Below, piece after piece: positions 21,082 through 32,160 of a stretch of DNA of 64,000 bases. Location: assembly GCA_012934845.2 (NCBI GenBank), contig WNNJ02003383.1, positions 21,663-85,662 of the forward strand, given 5' to 3'. The notes beneath the pieces were generated by a model. That model was not told where the DNA came from. It worked only from the letters and a program-made list of their open reading frames with translations, and ran no database searches. The stretch comes from Pomphorhynchus laevis. Its lineage: Eukaryota > Acanthocephala > Palaeacanthocephala > Echinorhynchida > Pomphorhynchidae. Every line of letters begins with the position of its first letter. The stretch's first letter is position 1. Position numbers and translations under genes: made by a program.

Positions 21082-23457
21082 ATGCATTCATCAACAATTA
21101 TCGATACTACTTTACAGGATATGCAGGCAGATAGTAACGAAAACATATGTTCATATTTAGCGGTTACTTTAACTTCTAAAGTTATGTCGCATGCAAATCT
21201 AGAAACAATGTTTGATGAATATATACAGAAAAACGAGTTTACAATATGCTGGCTATCGAAAATAGAATTTACCACTATTGACGATTGCTTGAATGTCCTC
21301 GAAGTAGAGTTAATATTGGACGGCAACAGGCGCGACATTAATGACCTAATGAATTTGGATAAATTGAAAGTCGATAATTGTGATATAAAAATAGATCTAT
21401 TGGGTACAGATCAATATACTGTTAGCCATCACGCCCACCACGACGACCACCAGGACAGTGACAACATATCAAATGAAATGGAAATCTTAAATGGGGCGTT
21501 GTCTACGCAAGAACCAAAACTTTTAGATTATTGTCAAATTCACTCGCTAACCAAACATTGTGATCCAAATTTAGGCTTTGCCCTTGTATTCACAAATGAC
21601 TTCAGCGTGTTCATTGCAAATGTGCTGAAAATTCTGGATTCGCATAACGGCTCGTTACCGCTAGCGACGTTTCATGTTTGTTATAAGGTTGTGATCGGCA
21701 CTGATCTAGAAATAAGCGAAGAAAAAGGTTTGCCACTTGAGTATTTGCTTTGTTGTATTGATGGAGTGAAAATCTACACAAAAGAATCATTAAATGCTTA
21801 TTCATCCCCACATCAGCAACAACGATGTCAATGTAAATGGATAGGTTTAGAAACGTATGAAGTTCGCGATGATTCAGGCTCTAATTCAGATACGGGAAAT
21901 TCTGATAACAGCCAACTTACAAATGAGTGTGAAGGATCGAAAATATCGTTGAGATCGCTAGCATACGAAGTCACCAAGGTGATAGAAAGTAGTCCAAAGT
22001 TCTTAGTAGATTTAAGTAAACTATGTGATATCTACGACAGTACCTTTGGTCCTTGTAAATACATGTGCCCTTATATGTACGGTGAAAAGAGCTTGGTTGA
22101 CTTGGTGAACCGTTTAGCTAGTGTATGTTTGGTAATGGGTGAGGGTGACAGAAAGATGCTTACACTGCAGCCATACGTACAAAAGAAAAGATTTCTATAT
22201 GAACTAGGTAAATTATTTTCGGCTAATTGTACGCAGCACAGCGTTCCAGCCACCTTCGATCATAAAATCATTGAATCATTGCTCAATATTAATCCAAGCG
22301 GACTAGCATGTGCTATGAGATTCGGGATGTTTACTGTTAAAGATCTCGTAAATTTGGTTGCCGATTGCAAAGACTTCGTCAAAATATACAACATTAATAA
22401 ATGCGGAATAATTTCACGTAAAGCTACTGTCACGCTCAGCAATGAGCAGCTTGAAGTACTAAATTCATTTAGAGAAGACATTAAAGAATTATTAAGCTTG
22501 AGTGAAAATTTTTCAATGGCTTTCCATCAGTTTGTACCTGCATTTCACCATCATACACGCCATCAATGTCGTGTTGAATCCTATGGGTTTTCGAAACTTA
22601 TCGATCTACTAAATGCCGTTAGAGATGTTGTAACAGTTAGTTACGATAATATCAATTCATCTAAGCATATACGTTTGACACAGTTTGCATTGGAACAAAT
22701 TGGAAGTAAGCAAGTAGAGCACTTGTTTTTGAATTCTAAACAAAGTAGCATATATATCGATCAAGTATTTTGTAATGTATCAGCTTTACAGAAGTTCTTG
22801 GAACTATCACACTCGTCAGCAGAAGTCAGTTTAGTTGAATTCCGAAAGCAAAAAGAAAATGCACTGCTGCGGTCGTCCCCATTCATCCGCACAGTAGACA
22901 GCAGTGGATTAGTCAATTTTGACAGTGTAGGTTTCCAAGCTCATTGCTCATTAGCCAGCACAGTATTGCAAACAATTGTCACTAGACATGACATCGATCA
23001 TATTCGCAAGTTGATTAATACTTCTTGCAAAATTGATGTCAATCAATTTATTAAGCGGTTCTTGTCTAAATATCTTAGATTTAGAGAAAACACAAAGTCC
23101 ACAATCCAAACCGCCTCCGCTGTTAAGGTAGTAAATCAACAGCATCAACAAAATCCGAGATGTGGTGGTGATCTTTATAGCCTTCAATTGACGCCGATGT
23201 GTACGTTTGTTACACAACTGTGTTACATTATGAACTGCTGCAAAGGAGAGTACATTACAATGGACGAACTGAATAACATGTATTTCAACAAGTTTCGTTA
23301 TCGTATCCGTCCACAAAAGTACGGGTATCTACATTTAGATCGGATGCTGTCTGAAATCCCCGAAGTGGTTAATCTAAAATATAATGGTCACCAGTATTTC
23401 ATTATGCTAAAAGACGGATTTTTTGTCAGTTCGCTTGACTGTATATCGAAAATGTAA
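21082..23457 (+). CDS. MARF1: MARF1-like LOTUS/OST-HTH repeat protein, intact and intronless
   Basis: 791 codons, one open frame. MARF1 is a cytoplasmic or germ-granule mRNA-destabilising factor; in flies it lacks the NYN nuclease and recruits the CCR4-NOT deadenylase. Here residues 172-250 (SVFIANVLKIL..LPLATFHVCY), 288-365, 368-445, 457-535, ~530-605, ~615-690 and 703-780 look like LOTUS winged-helix repeats. The clearest is 481-512, with FVPAFHHH and HQCRVESYGFSKLIDLL, very close to MARF1. The first ~90 residues may be a diverged RRM. No NYN domain is seen in or near the gene. The ATG at 21,082 is the first Met; the frame is closed upstream at 21,016. Residues 121-130 are rich in His and Asp. 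Lack of introns over 2.4 kb suggests intron loss or an old retrocopy; no poly(A) tail is visible. Confidence 0.78.
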   Translation: MHSSTIIDTTLQDMQADSNENICSYLAVTLTSKVMSHANLETMFDEYIQKNEFTICWLSKIEFTTIDDCLNVLEVELILDGNRRDINDLMNLDKLKVDNCDIKIDLLGTDQYTVSHHAHHDDHQDSDNISNEMEILNGALSTQEPKLLDYCQIHSLTKHCDPNLGFALVFTNDFSVFIANVLKILDSHNGSLPLATFHVCYKVVIGTDLEISEEKGLPLEYLLCCIDGVKIYTKESLNAYSSPHQQQRCQCKWIGLETYEVRDDSGSNSDTGNSDNSQLTNECEGSKISLRSLAYEVTKVIESSPKFLVDLSKLCDIYDSTFGPCKYMCPYMYGEKSLVDLVNRLASVCLVMGEGDRKMLTLQPYVQKKRFLYELGKLFSANCTQHSVPATFDHKIIESLLNINPSGLACAMRFGMFTVKDLVNLVADCKDFVKIYNINKCGIISRKATVTLSNEQLEVLNSFREDIKELLSLSENFSMAFHQFVPAFHHHTRHQCRVESYGFSKLIDLLNAVRDVVTVSYDNINSSKHIRLTQFALEQIGSKQVEHLFLNSKQSSIYIDQVFCNVSALQKFLELSHSSAEVSLVEFRKQKENALLRSSPFIRTVDSSGLVNFDSVGFQAHCSLASTVLQTIVTRHDIDHIRKLINTSCKIDVNQFIKRFLSKYLRFRENTKSTIQTASAVKVVNQQHQQNPRCGGDLYSLQLTPMCTFVTQLCYIMNCCKGEYITMDELNNMYFNKFRYRIRPQKYGYLHLDRMLSEIPEVVNLKYNGHQYFIMLKDGFFVSSLDCISKM

Positions 23458-23459
23458 TA

Positions 23460-23974
23460 GAAACGATTATACAACTTATGTCTTAGACAACGTTGGATGC
23501 AGTCACTAACATCGTACCAGTGATATCATTTTGTTTTCTTTTGTTTCCTTCTTTGTTATTTTTATTTTTTGTTTGGTTTTTTTTGCATGTTCATTACCTA
23601 ACTGAGAAATGATGATACAACACTTCAATGTTTCTCAAATATTATTTAAAAGTAAGTTTATAAGGATATAAAAATAATCACTTAATCTTCTAAATAATTT
23701 TAGGAAAGCTCGCTTTAAACATCCTTTTTTGAATCCACACAATATATAATCGAAGCACTTTTAATTCCGTAATCGGCTATTTGAAAATATCACAAAATCA
23801 ATTTTAGATTTCGGTTTAAAATACCAAATACGTTATAAAGTTTGGCGTTGTAAAATCGTTCACGAAAATCAAAAATAATTTTCCCAGGCAACAAAAACAT
23901 AACTTGCTAAAAGTAGTAAATCAGATCATTTAACTGAAACTATATAGATTATACATGGCTTAAGAATTAGATTA
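23460..23974. other. 3' flank of the MARF1-like gene
   Basis: Pyrimidine-rich then AT-rich. No clear AATAAA close to the stop. A GTAAGT at about 23,651 and a TTTTAG at about 23,697-23,702 could mark a tiny 3' UTR intron, but this is weak. Confidence 0.3.
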
Positions 23975-24250
23975 GATAACTGAGTCTATGTATTTTATAC
24001 TAAATATATAAATAAATATAGATAAATAATTATAAAAATTATATAAGATTTTATATAAATTTATATTTATATCAAGAATTTAAAATTGAAATTTAAAATA
24101 AAAGTCAATTGTTATGAATTGACTAATAAATAAAATACGATGTATCAGAATAATGATTAGAGATCATCAAGAGGAACTGCTATGTTATCAGATTTTTAAT
24201 CCTATTCCTCGACCCAACATAGCAGCGGGGACAAATACATGCTAATGACG
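23975..24250 (-). repeat. PLE-like 3' tail repeat (family G)
   Basis: Begins on the plus strand with AACTGAGTCTATGTATTTTA and ends with AACATAGCAGCGGGGACAAA. The inverted pair CTGCTATGTT/AACATAGCAG is kept, but the GGCCCC half of the second helix is lost. Same layout as 31.3, 37.2 and 48.6 kb. Confidence 0.75.
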
Positions 24251-24374
24251 TGTGTGTGCGTTTAGTGTACGATTATTAATAATATAGGGTTTTCTTAAGA
24301 ATTATACAACCGATAACTAACTAAAAATATAAACATGCATAAAAACAAGGTCAAATGTTATCAATCGTTACCAT

Positions 24375-25752
24375 TAATTCAAGTCTTCTAATATTTTACG
24401 GCCTCAAATCGACAGGGATACCATCCGGGGTCTTTCACCCCCTCCGAAGAATCTAGTCGAGACGGAATATGTTCGGTAATCGCGAGATGAGGAACTTGAG
24501 AAACCTTAGTCTTTGCTCTGGGGACAAACAGACAACAGCAAGCTGATGTCTGTTATCTTGACAAAACTGATGTACTTCACCTATTGATGTATGGACCGAG
24601 CGATCTTTTACATACCCATGAAAACCTGATGGGCTTAAATTTCGTCTACTTAGATGGTCGCGGATTTTAAGAGCAAGCGCTTTTTCATAAATAGGGATGA
24701 GAGAGTTTTGAATCGAGATAGGTCGCGGATATTTAGGACATGAATCGATTTCTTTATTGGTATAAAATCACGACGGCTGATATTAATGTCAGCAACATCG
24801 AACAGGAAGGCTAGTAGCATAGTGATAGCGACCTCCTTTCTCTGACTGTTTGTCAAAAGCTGTCAGACCCGAGTGGAGAGTGGCGCGTGGGATTTGTAGG
24901 TGCCTGGAAGTGTCCTACAGGAGTTTAGGATTCTGTGACTGATAAGTTCCTGCTCCTGAAGTCACACCAAGGTGGGATTGGTTGGGGAGATGGAGTGGCT
25001 CTATAATTATGCAGGGATAGTGACTCCTCCAAAACTTTATCAAGGCCTATACTATTAATCCAACCAAAGGCTCTGTCCCTCCAACTGACAAACTTCTCCT
25101 TCTTGAATATCTTCCAAAAGGAAGACTGATAAGGGTCAAGGTTAGCAATGCTCGCCCTATCCCTACTCAGCTGGAACCTATATCTAGTGCTGCAATATTC
25201 ATTCGAGAGTACCTGTTTGGCGGAAACAGAGATATTAGAAGGCGTAGCATTTTAGCTAGTACCTTGAGTTTAGTTTGAGTGGGATTGTATATTCGACCTT
25301 TATAGGTAGTCGAAAGAAACGCGGTAGATTGCGATGAGTGGTAGGAATTAAATTCGGTCAAACTCTCATTTCCAATTCTGGATAATAGTTGGATAGCTGC
25401 CTGAAAGAAAGCTACTCTGATAGGATCAAAGTGAAACCTCCTTCTAAGTAACTTATCTTCCTCTATCCGCCAGCAAATTAGGTCATGAGAGGTTGTCTGA
25501 TGTTGACGCGACCGCTCGGTACAGAAGGGTTTCAGCAACCACTTCTTATGTAGCAGTAAAATGTCGAGGAGAGAATTAGTTGTTGAGCAATAAAGGTGGG
25601 GGAGGTAATTTGTGAATAAGATAGTCGTTCCTGGCTCTGCGGAGTGCTGCATTAATCCAACGACCAGTTATGTCGTTGAAGTCACCGAGTAACATGTCAT
25701 AGCCACTACACAAAATACGGTCCAGGAGCTGACGGTTCTTGTGATCTTTACA
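24375..25752 (-). mobile_element. LINE, I/R1/Jockey-type group (family D, copy 3)
   Basis: On the minus strand 25,652-25,167 encodes RRRFHFDPIRVAFFQAAIQL, the linker also seen in copy 2, and a GDFND-like motif is readable near 25,685. Between about 24,525 and 24,535 the sequence jumps from the 3' tail (CTTTGCTCTGGGGAC on the plus strand) to the region before the RT palm. The RT active site is therefore missing through an internal deletion of roughly 0.7 kb relative to copy 2. Confidence 0.72.
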
Positions 25753-25759
25753 AATTATA

Positions 25760-26400
25760 GATCTTTACAATATATATAAGAAATCAAACTATAAGTAATT
25801 TTGAAGATATTTATAAGGAACCATACTATAATAAATCGGATAAACGGAACTCTCCTTATCATAAAGGTTAAACAAGAGACGAGCGCATATACAGATATAC
25901 GACACTAACCTAATTGATTCTACAATCAATTCGTTATTATATTAAAAATGCAAATTGGTCGGAAATAAAGTGTACATTTATATTGGAATCTCTTGAGTTG
26001 ATACTAAAAAGTAATAACGGTTCGATATTTATACAGGTAGTAGGGACGGTAATTGGAACTCTGATGGCTCCGATCTATGTCATATTGTACATGCACTGGT
26101 ATGAACAACAATTCATTAAACATCAAGCTTTTATACCATTGAATGATATTGTTACAGATACGACGCGGTTATAATATGTATAGAAGATGAAACTAAATTA
26201 AATATTTCCTAAATAACTTAAATGACATCGTTTCTTTTAAATTTAACATTCAGCAGAAGTTACCAAGTATATTTCTTGGGCATTTTTAGTATATAAAGAT
26301 GGCAACAATAAACTTCAATCATCATTATACAGAAAGCTACCAGCTAAAATTTCCTGATTCATCCGCAAAGTATTCAACCAATGTTTATTAAACGCAAAAT
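25760..26400 (+). mobile_element. Penelope-like element, RT fragment
   Basis: The frame 25,914-26,174 encodes FILESLELILKSNNGSIFIQ and VVGTVIGTLMAPIYVILYMH, matching the PLE pattern LLxxxLxxNxFxFxxxxYxQxxGTAMGTxxAPxYAxLxM. Beyond it, KLNYFLNNLNDI-like and PSIFLGHF..YKDGNNKLQ-like text continues the RT C-terminus in other frames. The YVDD-equivalent motif is disrupted. No GIY-YIG domain is attached here. Confidence 0.75.
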
Positions 26401-26600
26401 GATAAATCAGATCAGCTAACTGAATCCACATATTTTATAGTATACATACATTGAAAATAAACATTAATAATTATAAATAAATCAAATCAGCTAACTGAGT
26501 CTACGTTTTTAATATAATTATAAAATAAACAAAACATAATAATGCTAAATCAAAATTTAATAATTAAATAATAAAATAAATAAAAAAGTCTGTTATTAAA
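26401..26600 (-). repeat. Two nested PLE-like tail ends (family G)
   Basis: TCAGCTAACTGAATCCACAT at about 26,412 and TCAGCTAACTGAGTCTACGT at about 26,487 are two copies of the family's terminal word, each followed by AT-rich tail sequence. The first copy is interrupted by the second. Confidence 0.7.
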
Positions 26601-26699
26601 ACTCTTACAATCGTTCAGCTTTCAGATCGTTCAGCTTTCAGATCAGATAAATATTACAAAAAATTTTAACGAGAAATATTCTCGATGAGTAACTATTAT

Positions 26700-29600
26700 T
26701 AGTTACTGTAGCGATCGAGTGGTTTGCAATAACGACGCCACGTCAGGAAACCCAATTGCTCATCTACACCCTTCACATACCTTCTCGCATTGTTCAGTTT
26801 GTGGGCGAGTTATTTCCATTACTAAGCTCGGACTCATAAAGGTACACGGACCAATACGTTCTCGATGCCTAGGATCGTCTCTCCCGCCAACTCCAATGGC
26901 TGTCACTACTAACGTCACTGTTCCGCCGACAAACATTTCGTTTCCGGAGAGTAAGCGTGTTAATGATGACATCTTCCTTAAATCGTCTGGTCATACATCA
27001 ACTGAGGCTCACGTTGACGCGGTGAGTGAGTCATACATCACCTGGTCGTTCCTTCAAGAACTATGGCAATCTGAAGTGCCTACTTTTCGACGCATTCCGT
27101 GGAATCTTCGAAGCAGATCTGCTCGAATATTGTCAAGTCTCATTGCTGATGCGCTGCATTATCGTTCACCCGCATCTTGGACACTCCTTCTCGGTTTTGC
27201 CAAAATTGCCTTCATTAAGTCAGATATCAAAGGTCGCCCCTCAAGACGCCGCAACGCGACTCTACAACGTATATCTCGAATGCTAGATAACATTGAATCC
27301 AGACAGCTCGGAGATATACGCGATCAAGTTTTGCCACTCCTCAATTCTCCCAAAAAATCAGCTCACACTAGTACAATGATGTCGTCAATAGATTTGGCAA
27401 GACAGGGAAATTACAGTAAGGCCATGCAACGTTTATCCTCTTCCCGATATATTTCACCCACTGATGAAGTTCGACAGCGGCTGGGTCACTTGCACCCCGC
27501 AGGGTAAAGACATACATCACTCATACCTTTGTAATAGTCAGCCTATTCTTTTTGACAGTGATACCGTAAAAGACGCTGTATTTTCTTTCCCCGCAGCATC
27601 ATCGCCTGGTTGTCTTGGACTGAGGCCCGAACACTTGCAGGACCTCATTTCCGCCGATCCCTCAGGAACACTTCTTTCACGCTTAACGCAATTGATAAAC
27701 AACATGGTGGCAGGTGATTTACCACAACAAGTTGCTCCTTTCTTGGCAGGCGCGAACCTCATCGCTCTAGAAAAGCCAAACGGAGGTATTCGCCCCATTG
27801 CAATTGGAGATACACTTCGACGAATATGCTCAAAGTGCGTTTGTTCGAAGTTAAGAGGAGAGTTCGTAACGATTCTCAGACCATTACAGATGGGCGTTGC
27901 AACACCGAACGGCATTGACAACATAATCCATCAGGTCCGCCGCACGAAAGAGCATATGCCTGAATTGGGAAATTGGACGTGGGCAAAAATCGACGTGTCG
28001 AACGCATTTAACACTATTGACAGGCGTATTTTCTTGAGAGCAATTGAATCCCAAATTCCTCAAATGGCAGCGTGGGTACGTTGGTGCTACGATCACCCCA
28101 CTTATCTCCGTTTCGGCTCGCAATACCTAAAATCTGAATCCGGAGTTCAACAGGGACCCCATAGGCCCTCTACTGTTCTCTATGGCAATCCACCCAGTAC
28201 TTGCACAGCTTAACAATATGGAGGGCATTTTATTTCAACAAATGATATTTGGATGATGGCATCATTATGGGCAACCCAAATGCCATTGCTCTTGCACTGA
28301 ATTTTATCTCCTCAGAATTTTCAATGATTGGATTGTCCATTAACTGGGGTAAGACGGAACTTTATAGGAAACACAGACGATATTCAATCCATCAACAATA
28401 CTTGTCAGCAACCCTGTACAGTTGTGAGTGGTCGCAATTTTTCACTACTCGGTTGTCCGATTGGCTCGCCTGATTTTGTCAAGTCGTTCATGCTCGAAAA
28501 GGTTATGCCCAAACTCCTCCACGATATAGATCTCGTGACATCAATTCCTGATGCTCATGTAGCTTATTTGCTTTTGCGACACTGCGCGTCAGCCCCTAGT
28601 GTGGCATTTTACATGAGAGACGTTGACTTCCGTTTTATGGACGACTTCTGCCATCGGTTCGACGAGGCAGTTATGCGCGCACTTGGAATAATCACATCAG
28701 TTCAACTTTCAATCAAGGAAAAGTGTCAAGCTGAACTTGCTCTAAAAATGGGCGGACTCGGTCTGAGAAGTACTCTGAAACACTGTTCAGCAGCCTTTTG
28801 AGCAAGCACTCAAGCTGTCGCAACTTCTCTTGATCTGTATGCTAGTACTTTTCCTGGATTCATCACATCAAAAAACGCACTAGAGGAAGTTTCAACTAAG
28901 TTCGTTGTGTCGACAGTACAGGGAAAATTGTCCTCTCTCATTGACTCAGCCATGCTAGATCAGTTAAAATCGAGATCGAGTGAGGCGGACAAAGCGCGAA
29001 TACTTTCAGTGTCCTCTCCCCACGCAAATGCTTGGCTACAATGTACACCCAACAAAAGTCTTGGTCTAGCACTGACCGACAACGAATTTTCTGTCCTAAT
29101 ACGTTTCTTGCTGGGCATTCCCATTTCTGATTAAATCTACAGGTGCAGTAGGTGTTACCGTAAAGCTGATTGTATGGGTTTCCATGCCTTAACATTCTCT
29201 TTTGGAGCATTCCCAGGCCTACGTCATAATGGTATACGAGACATTGTTTTTTAGGCTGCACAATCGGCTGGAATGCACGTTGGACGAGAAGTCCCAAACC
29301 TGATAAAGAATCGTAGAGAAAGACCGGCTGATATTCTAATTTATGGAGATCCGCCGGAAGCAGTGGATTTTGCGGTTACAAACCCGCTACAGAAGGCCTA
29401 CATCCGCCATGCCGCTCGTACCCAACTTTTCTCTGCCAATGAATACGCCTCCAGTGTCAAAGACATGAAATACCGGACTCAAATGATCGAAGCAGGGTAC
29501 AACTTCACTCCCGCTGTGCTAGAGTGTTACGGAGGCTGGAATCCAGAGGGTGAGCAAGTAGTTAGGCGCATAGCTCGAAATTTAGCTCTTCGTTCATCAA

Positions 29601-30000
29601 TGTCGTACGATATTGCAGCAGCCCGCCTGTTTCAGCGTATTTCAATCGCGTTGATGCGAGGAAATGCAAAAGCCCTTCTATCGAGCATTGAAAACAATTA
29701 TCATCCATATTTCGACCAAATAAATCCGAACATTTGCCATCCTGAACCTCGCGAAGTTTGCATTCACAGTTCAACACCTGATTACGATTTTCTTGACTCC
29801 ACGATAATACATATGCGTCCGAATGATGATGGTCAAAAACAATTACCCCAATCAGACGAAGAAGCAGTTGCCGAAGCCCGCGAATTAAATATTTCTGAAA
29901 GCGGGCCTACGGAGCCTTCATCCGCCAGCGTTTCCCGCATATCACTGAACCCGACAAAGGGTTCCGACGAACTAATACCAAAATCCATATGCAGTCAAAT
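26700..30000 (+). mobile_element. RLE-type non-LTR retrotransposon, family C copy 1
   Basis: The order is zinc finger (CSVCGRVISITKLGLIKVHG then C), a linker with ARQGNYSKAMQRLSSSRYIS, RT, a Cys/His cluster, and a restriction-like endonuclease. RT words: GCLGLRPEHLQDLI, GANLIALEKPNGGIRPIAIG, IDVSNAFNTIDRR, LDDGIIMGN (28,247, in place of YADD). Endonuclease words: RPADILIYGDPPEAVDFAV at 29,320-29,376, preceded by CSRCYRKADCMGFHAL across a stop. The C-terminus has FQRISIALMRGNAKALL at 29,629-29,680. This is an R2-superfamily-like plan, but I do not assign a clade. At least four frame breaks. The first in-frame codon at 26,719 is GTG; the true start is unknown. Confidence 0.8.
26719..28213 (+). 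CDS. Family C ORF: zinc finger, linker and RT N-half (two frames)
   Basis: 26,719-27,507 holds the N-terminal finger and the conserved GNYSKAMQRL segment; 27,464-28,213 continues in another frame from TPQGKDIHHSYLC through GIRPIAIGDTLRRICSKC to DVSNAFNTIDRRIFL and SGVQQGPH. The frames overlap by 44 bases, consistent with one small indel. The protein would bind target DNA through the finger and copy the element RNA. All catalytic residues up to the second Asp motif are present in these two frames. Confidence 0.72.
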
Positions 30001-30166
30001 CAACCGAAATAAAAAGTGTGAAGATTTTCGAGAATTCCTAAGATTAAAAGATTATGGATTACAGATGCCCACCAATATGCGCGGGCTTGCTCCGAGTCAA
30101 TTAAAAGATCTAAATCTTACGAATGAATGGGCTCGCGACTATGAACCGTCGGGTGGATATAACTAA
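29273..30166 (+). CDS. Family C ORF: endonuclease domain and long C-terminal tail
   Basis: 297 codons from an ATG. Residues 17-35 carry the PD-(D/E)xK-like signature RPADILIYGDPPEAVDFAV; residues 120-137 carry FQRISIALMRGNAKALLS, the family hallmark. The tail after residue 140 is longer than in copy 3, is rich in Ser, Glu and Pro, and runs on toward the phosphatase pseudogene. Its last ~60 residues (from about KSICSQINRNKK) do not resemble the other copies and may already be host-derived. A stop at 29,254 separates this frame from the Cys/His cluster. Confidence 0.68.
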   Translation: MHVGREVPNLIKNRRERPADILIYGDPPEAVDFAVTNPLQKAYIRHAARTQLFSANEYASSVKDMKYRTQMIEAGYNFTPAVLECYGGWNPEGEQVVRRIARNLALRSSMSYDIAAARLFQRISIALMRGNAKALLSSIENNYHPYFDQINPNICHPEPREVCIHSSTPDYDFLDSTIIHMRPNDDGQKQLPQSDEEAVAEARELNISESGPTEPSSASVSRISLNPTKGSDELIPKSICSQINRNKKCEDFREFLRLKDYGLQMPTNMRGLAPSQLKDLNLTNEWARDYEPSGGYN

Positions 30167-31252
30167 AATGCAGATCCATTTTTAGAACGCAATAGAGAAG
30201 TCGACAGCGCATTAGTAAAGCTTAAAAACTGTCAAACATCGTATAATCAATGCTAACTTTGTTGGATATAAACCTGCAAATCGATCATACATACTTACTC
30301 AGGGCCCTTTGTCGAACACGATCTCACATTATTGGAATATGGTTTGGCAAGAAAACGTTCGGTCGATTATTATGCTGAATAAGTTAGTGGAAAAAGGTCG
30401 TTCCAAATGCTTCCAGTATTTTACAATGGAGTGCACTATGGAAAAATACTAATCGATGGTCTTACCGAAGAAGATACGGCAATTATGCGTTTGAACGATA
30501 TCGATATGACTGTTGAACTTCAATCTGAAATACATGACGACTCGTTTGTAAAGAGGAATTTAAAAATTCCAAAAAGCAATACAGGCGAAACAAGAGATAT
30601 ACATCATTATAATTATACTGATTGGCCGGCCTGACTTTGGCGAACCCTCTTGTCCTGAAAATTTCCTTCGTTTTCTTAGCATATTACGAAGTCAACATGT
30701 CTTCGAACACTCACCAGTTATTCATTGCAGTGCTGGTATCGGAAGAAGTGGCACGTTTGCTTTTGTAGATATCGTACTCACTCTACTTGCAGTAAGTGAA
30801 GGTTGTAACTCTCATGTTCAACTTATGAATATTTTACACCATCTTCGTAATCAACATCCTGGGCTTATTCAAACACCGGAGCAGCTCAGATTCTGTTTCC
30901 TATCAATCATACGAAACTGCAAAACAAGAAAATAGCCTTACACATCCAGATTCGACAACGGCAACGCTTTCTGATACAAAATTAACTAACGATGATAACG
31001 TTGATCAACTATGCGAGGAAGTAATGAATCACATGCTAGACCAATGCTGTAGCACGAAGGAATTTAATATCGATATGATAGCTGGATTTTCAAGCATGGA
31101 GGTTGTTACGTGTGGAAAACTGGTCGATAAAATAGAATTCGTCCAGAATTGCTTGGTAAGTTCTGATTAATCATCATCTACATCTGATGAGGATTTCGAT
31201 AAAAACGGCGTCGATCTCGATGATTGCTGGACTGAAACACAGTTCAACTGAT
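30160..31252 (+). pseudogene. Processed-type pseudogene of a PTPN1/PTPN2/PTP61F-like tyrosine phosphatase
   Basis: The plus strand reads a PTP catalytic domain without introns: INANFVGYKPANRSYILTQG and WNMVWQENVRSIIMLNKLVE (30,241-30,400), RDIHHYNYTDWP (WPD loop, about 30,595-30,630), DFGEPSCPENFLRFL, then the active-site loop HCSAGIGRSGTFAFVDIV (30,723-30,776, catalytic Cys and Arg intact) and LIQTPEQLRFCFLSII. A frame change lies near 30,400 and another at 30,630 in the WPD loop. A C-terminal tail to 31,252 has acidic Ser-rich text. The family dephosphorylates tyrosines of cytoplasmic signalling proteins. The copy is dead. It sits directly behind family C copy 1. Confidence 0.85.
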
Positions 31253-31329
31253 ACAGATAATGCATAATTATATTATTAAAAGATAATATGGGGCCCATTT
31301 GCGGGCAACCCATTCAATTGTATCTCTAA

Positions 31330-31860
31330 TTGTAAATAAATAATTGTGTTAAGATGTTTTATAATTTATATCGATTAAAAATAAAAAATTGAAATTTAAA
31401 ATAAAAGTAAATTTTTATGAATTGCCTAATAAATAACAGACGTTGTATCAGAATAAGAATTAGAGGTTATCAGTAAGAACTGCTATGCTATCAGGTTTTG
31501 GCCCCTAACTCTTCTACCCAACATAGCAGCGGGGCCAAATACATGCTAATGATGTATTTCCTCTGAAATAACTATCTAGTATCTTATTCTAATACAAAGT
31601 ATATTATTTATTATCCATCCATAAAAATTTGCCACTTAAGAGTTTAAATTTATTCTTTATATTATTGTGTTGATTTATATATTTTACTATTTTCTGCTTG
31701 ATGTTATTTTTATAGTAACCTAGTTTAAAATATGTATCTATTAAATTATTTAAATGATTTTGAAGAAAGCCAATATCATTACAAATTGTTGCAATTCTTA
31801 AAATTTCATTATTAAATGTATTATATTTTATATTATATGGCATGCATGAATGCTCATGCT
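31330..31860 (-). mobile_element. PLE-like element, 3' end (family G)
   Basis: The minus-strand frame 31,843-31,604 encodes NNEILRIATICNDIGFLQNH and LSGKFLWMDNK, a post-RT segment that recurs at 49.0-49.2 kb beside a PLE-like RT. Downstream comes the family tail with the inverted pair CTGCTATG/CATAGCAG and the second pair GGCCCC/GGGGCC at about 31,511-31,536. Confidence 0.7.
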
Positions 31861-31899
31861 AAAATATGCTTCTTGTTAATCTAAATATGTCATCTTTAC

Positions 31900-32160
31900 G
31901 ATGACAAAATAATTATATAATATTTTATACAATTTATATTTATTTAAATTTAAAATTTATAATTAAAATTTAAAATAAACATCACATTTTATGAATTGAT
32001 ATATAAATAAAGTATTGTTTCTTAGTCAATACTTTATAGACTTCAAAGTATAATACTTCAAGTATAATAAAGTCAAAAAGTATAATTAAGTCAATACTTT
32101 ATTATACTTTATTATTCGAATACAATACTTTATTAAATTTTAAATATGGACACACAGTAT
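31900..32160. repeat. AT-rich tail remnant and short repeats
   Basis: AATTTAAAATAAACATCAC.. resembles the AT part of the family G tail. It is followed by several short direct and inverted copies of AGTCAATACTTTATTATAC-like words (32,020-32,130). Confidence 0.5.

Noticed and set aside
30160-31252. A functional spliced PTP gene with introns at the frame changes
   Set aside because: The frame changes fall within conserved motifs without intron-length gaps or splice signals, so it is a broken processed copy.
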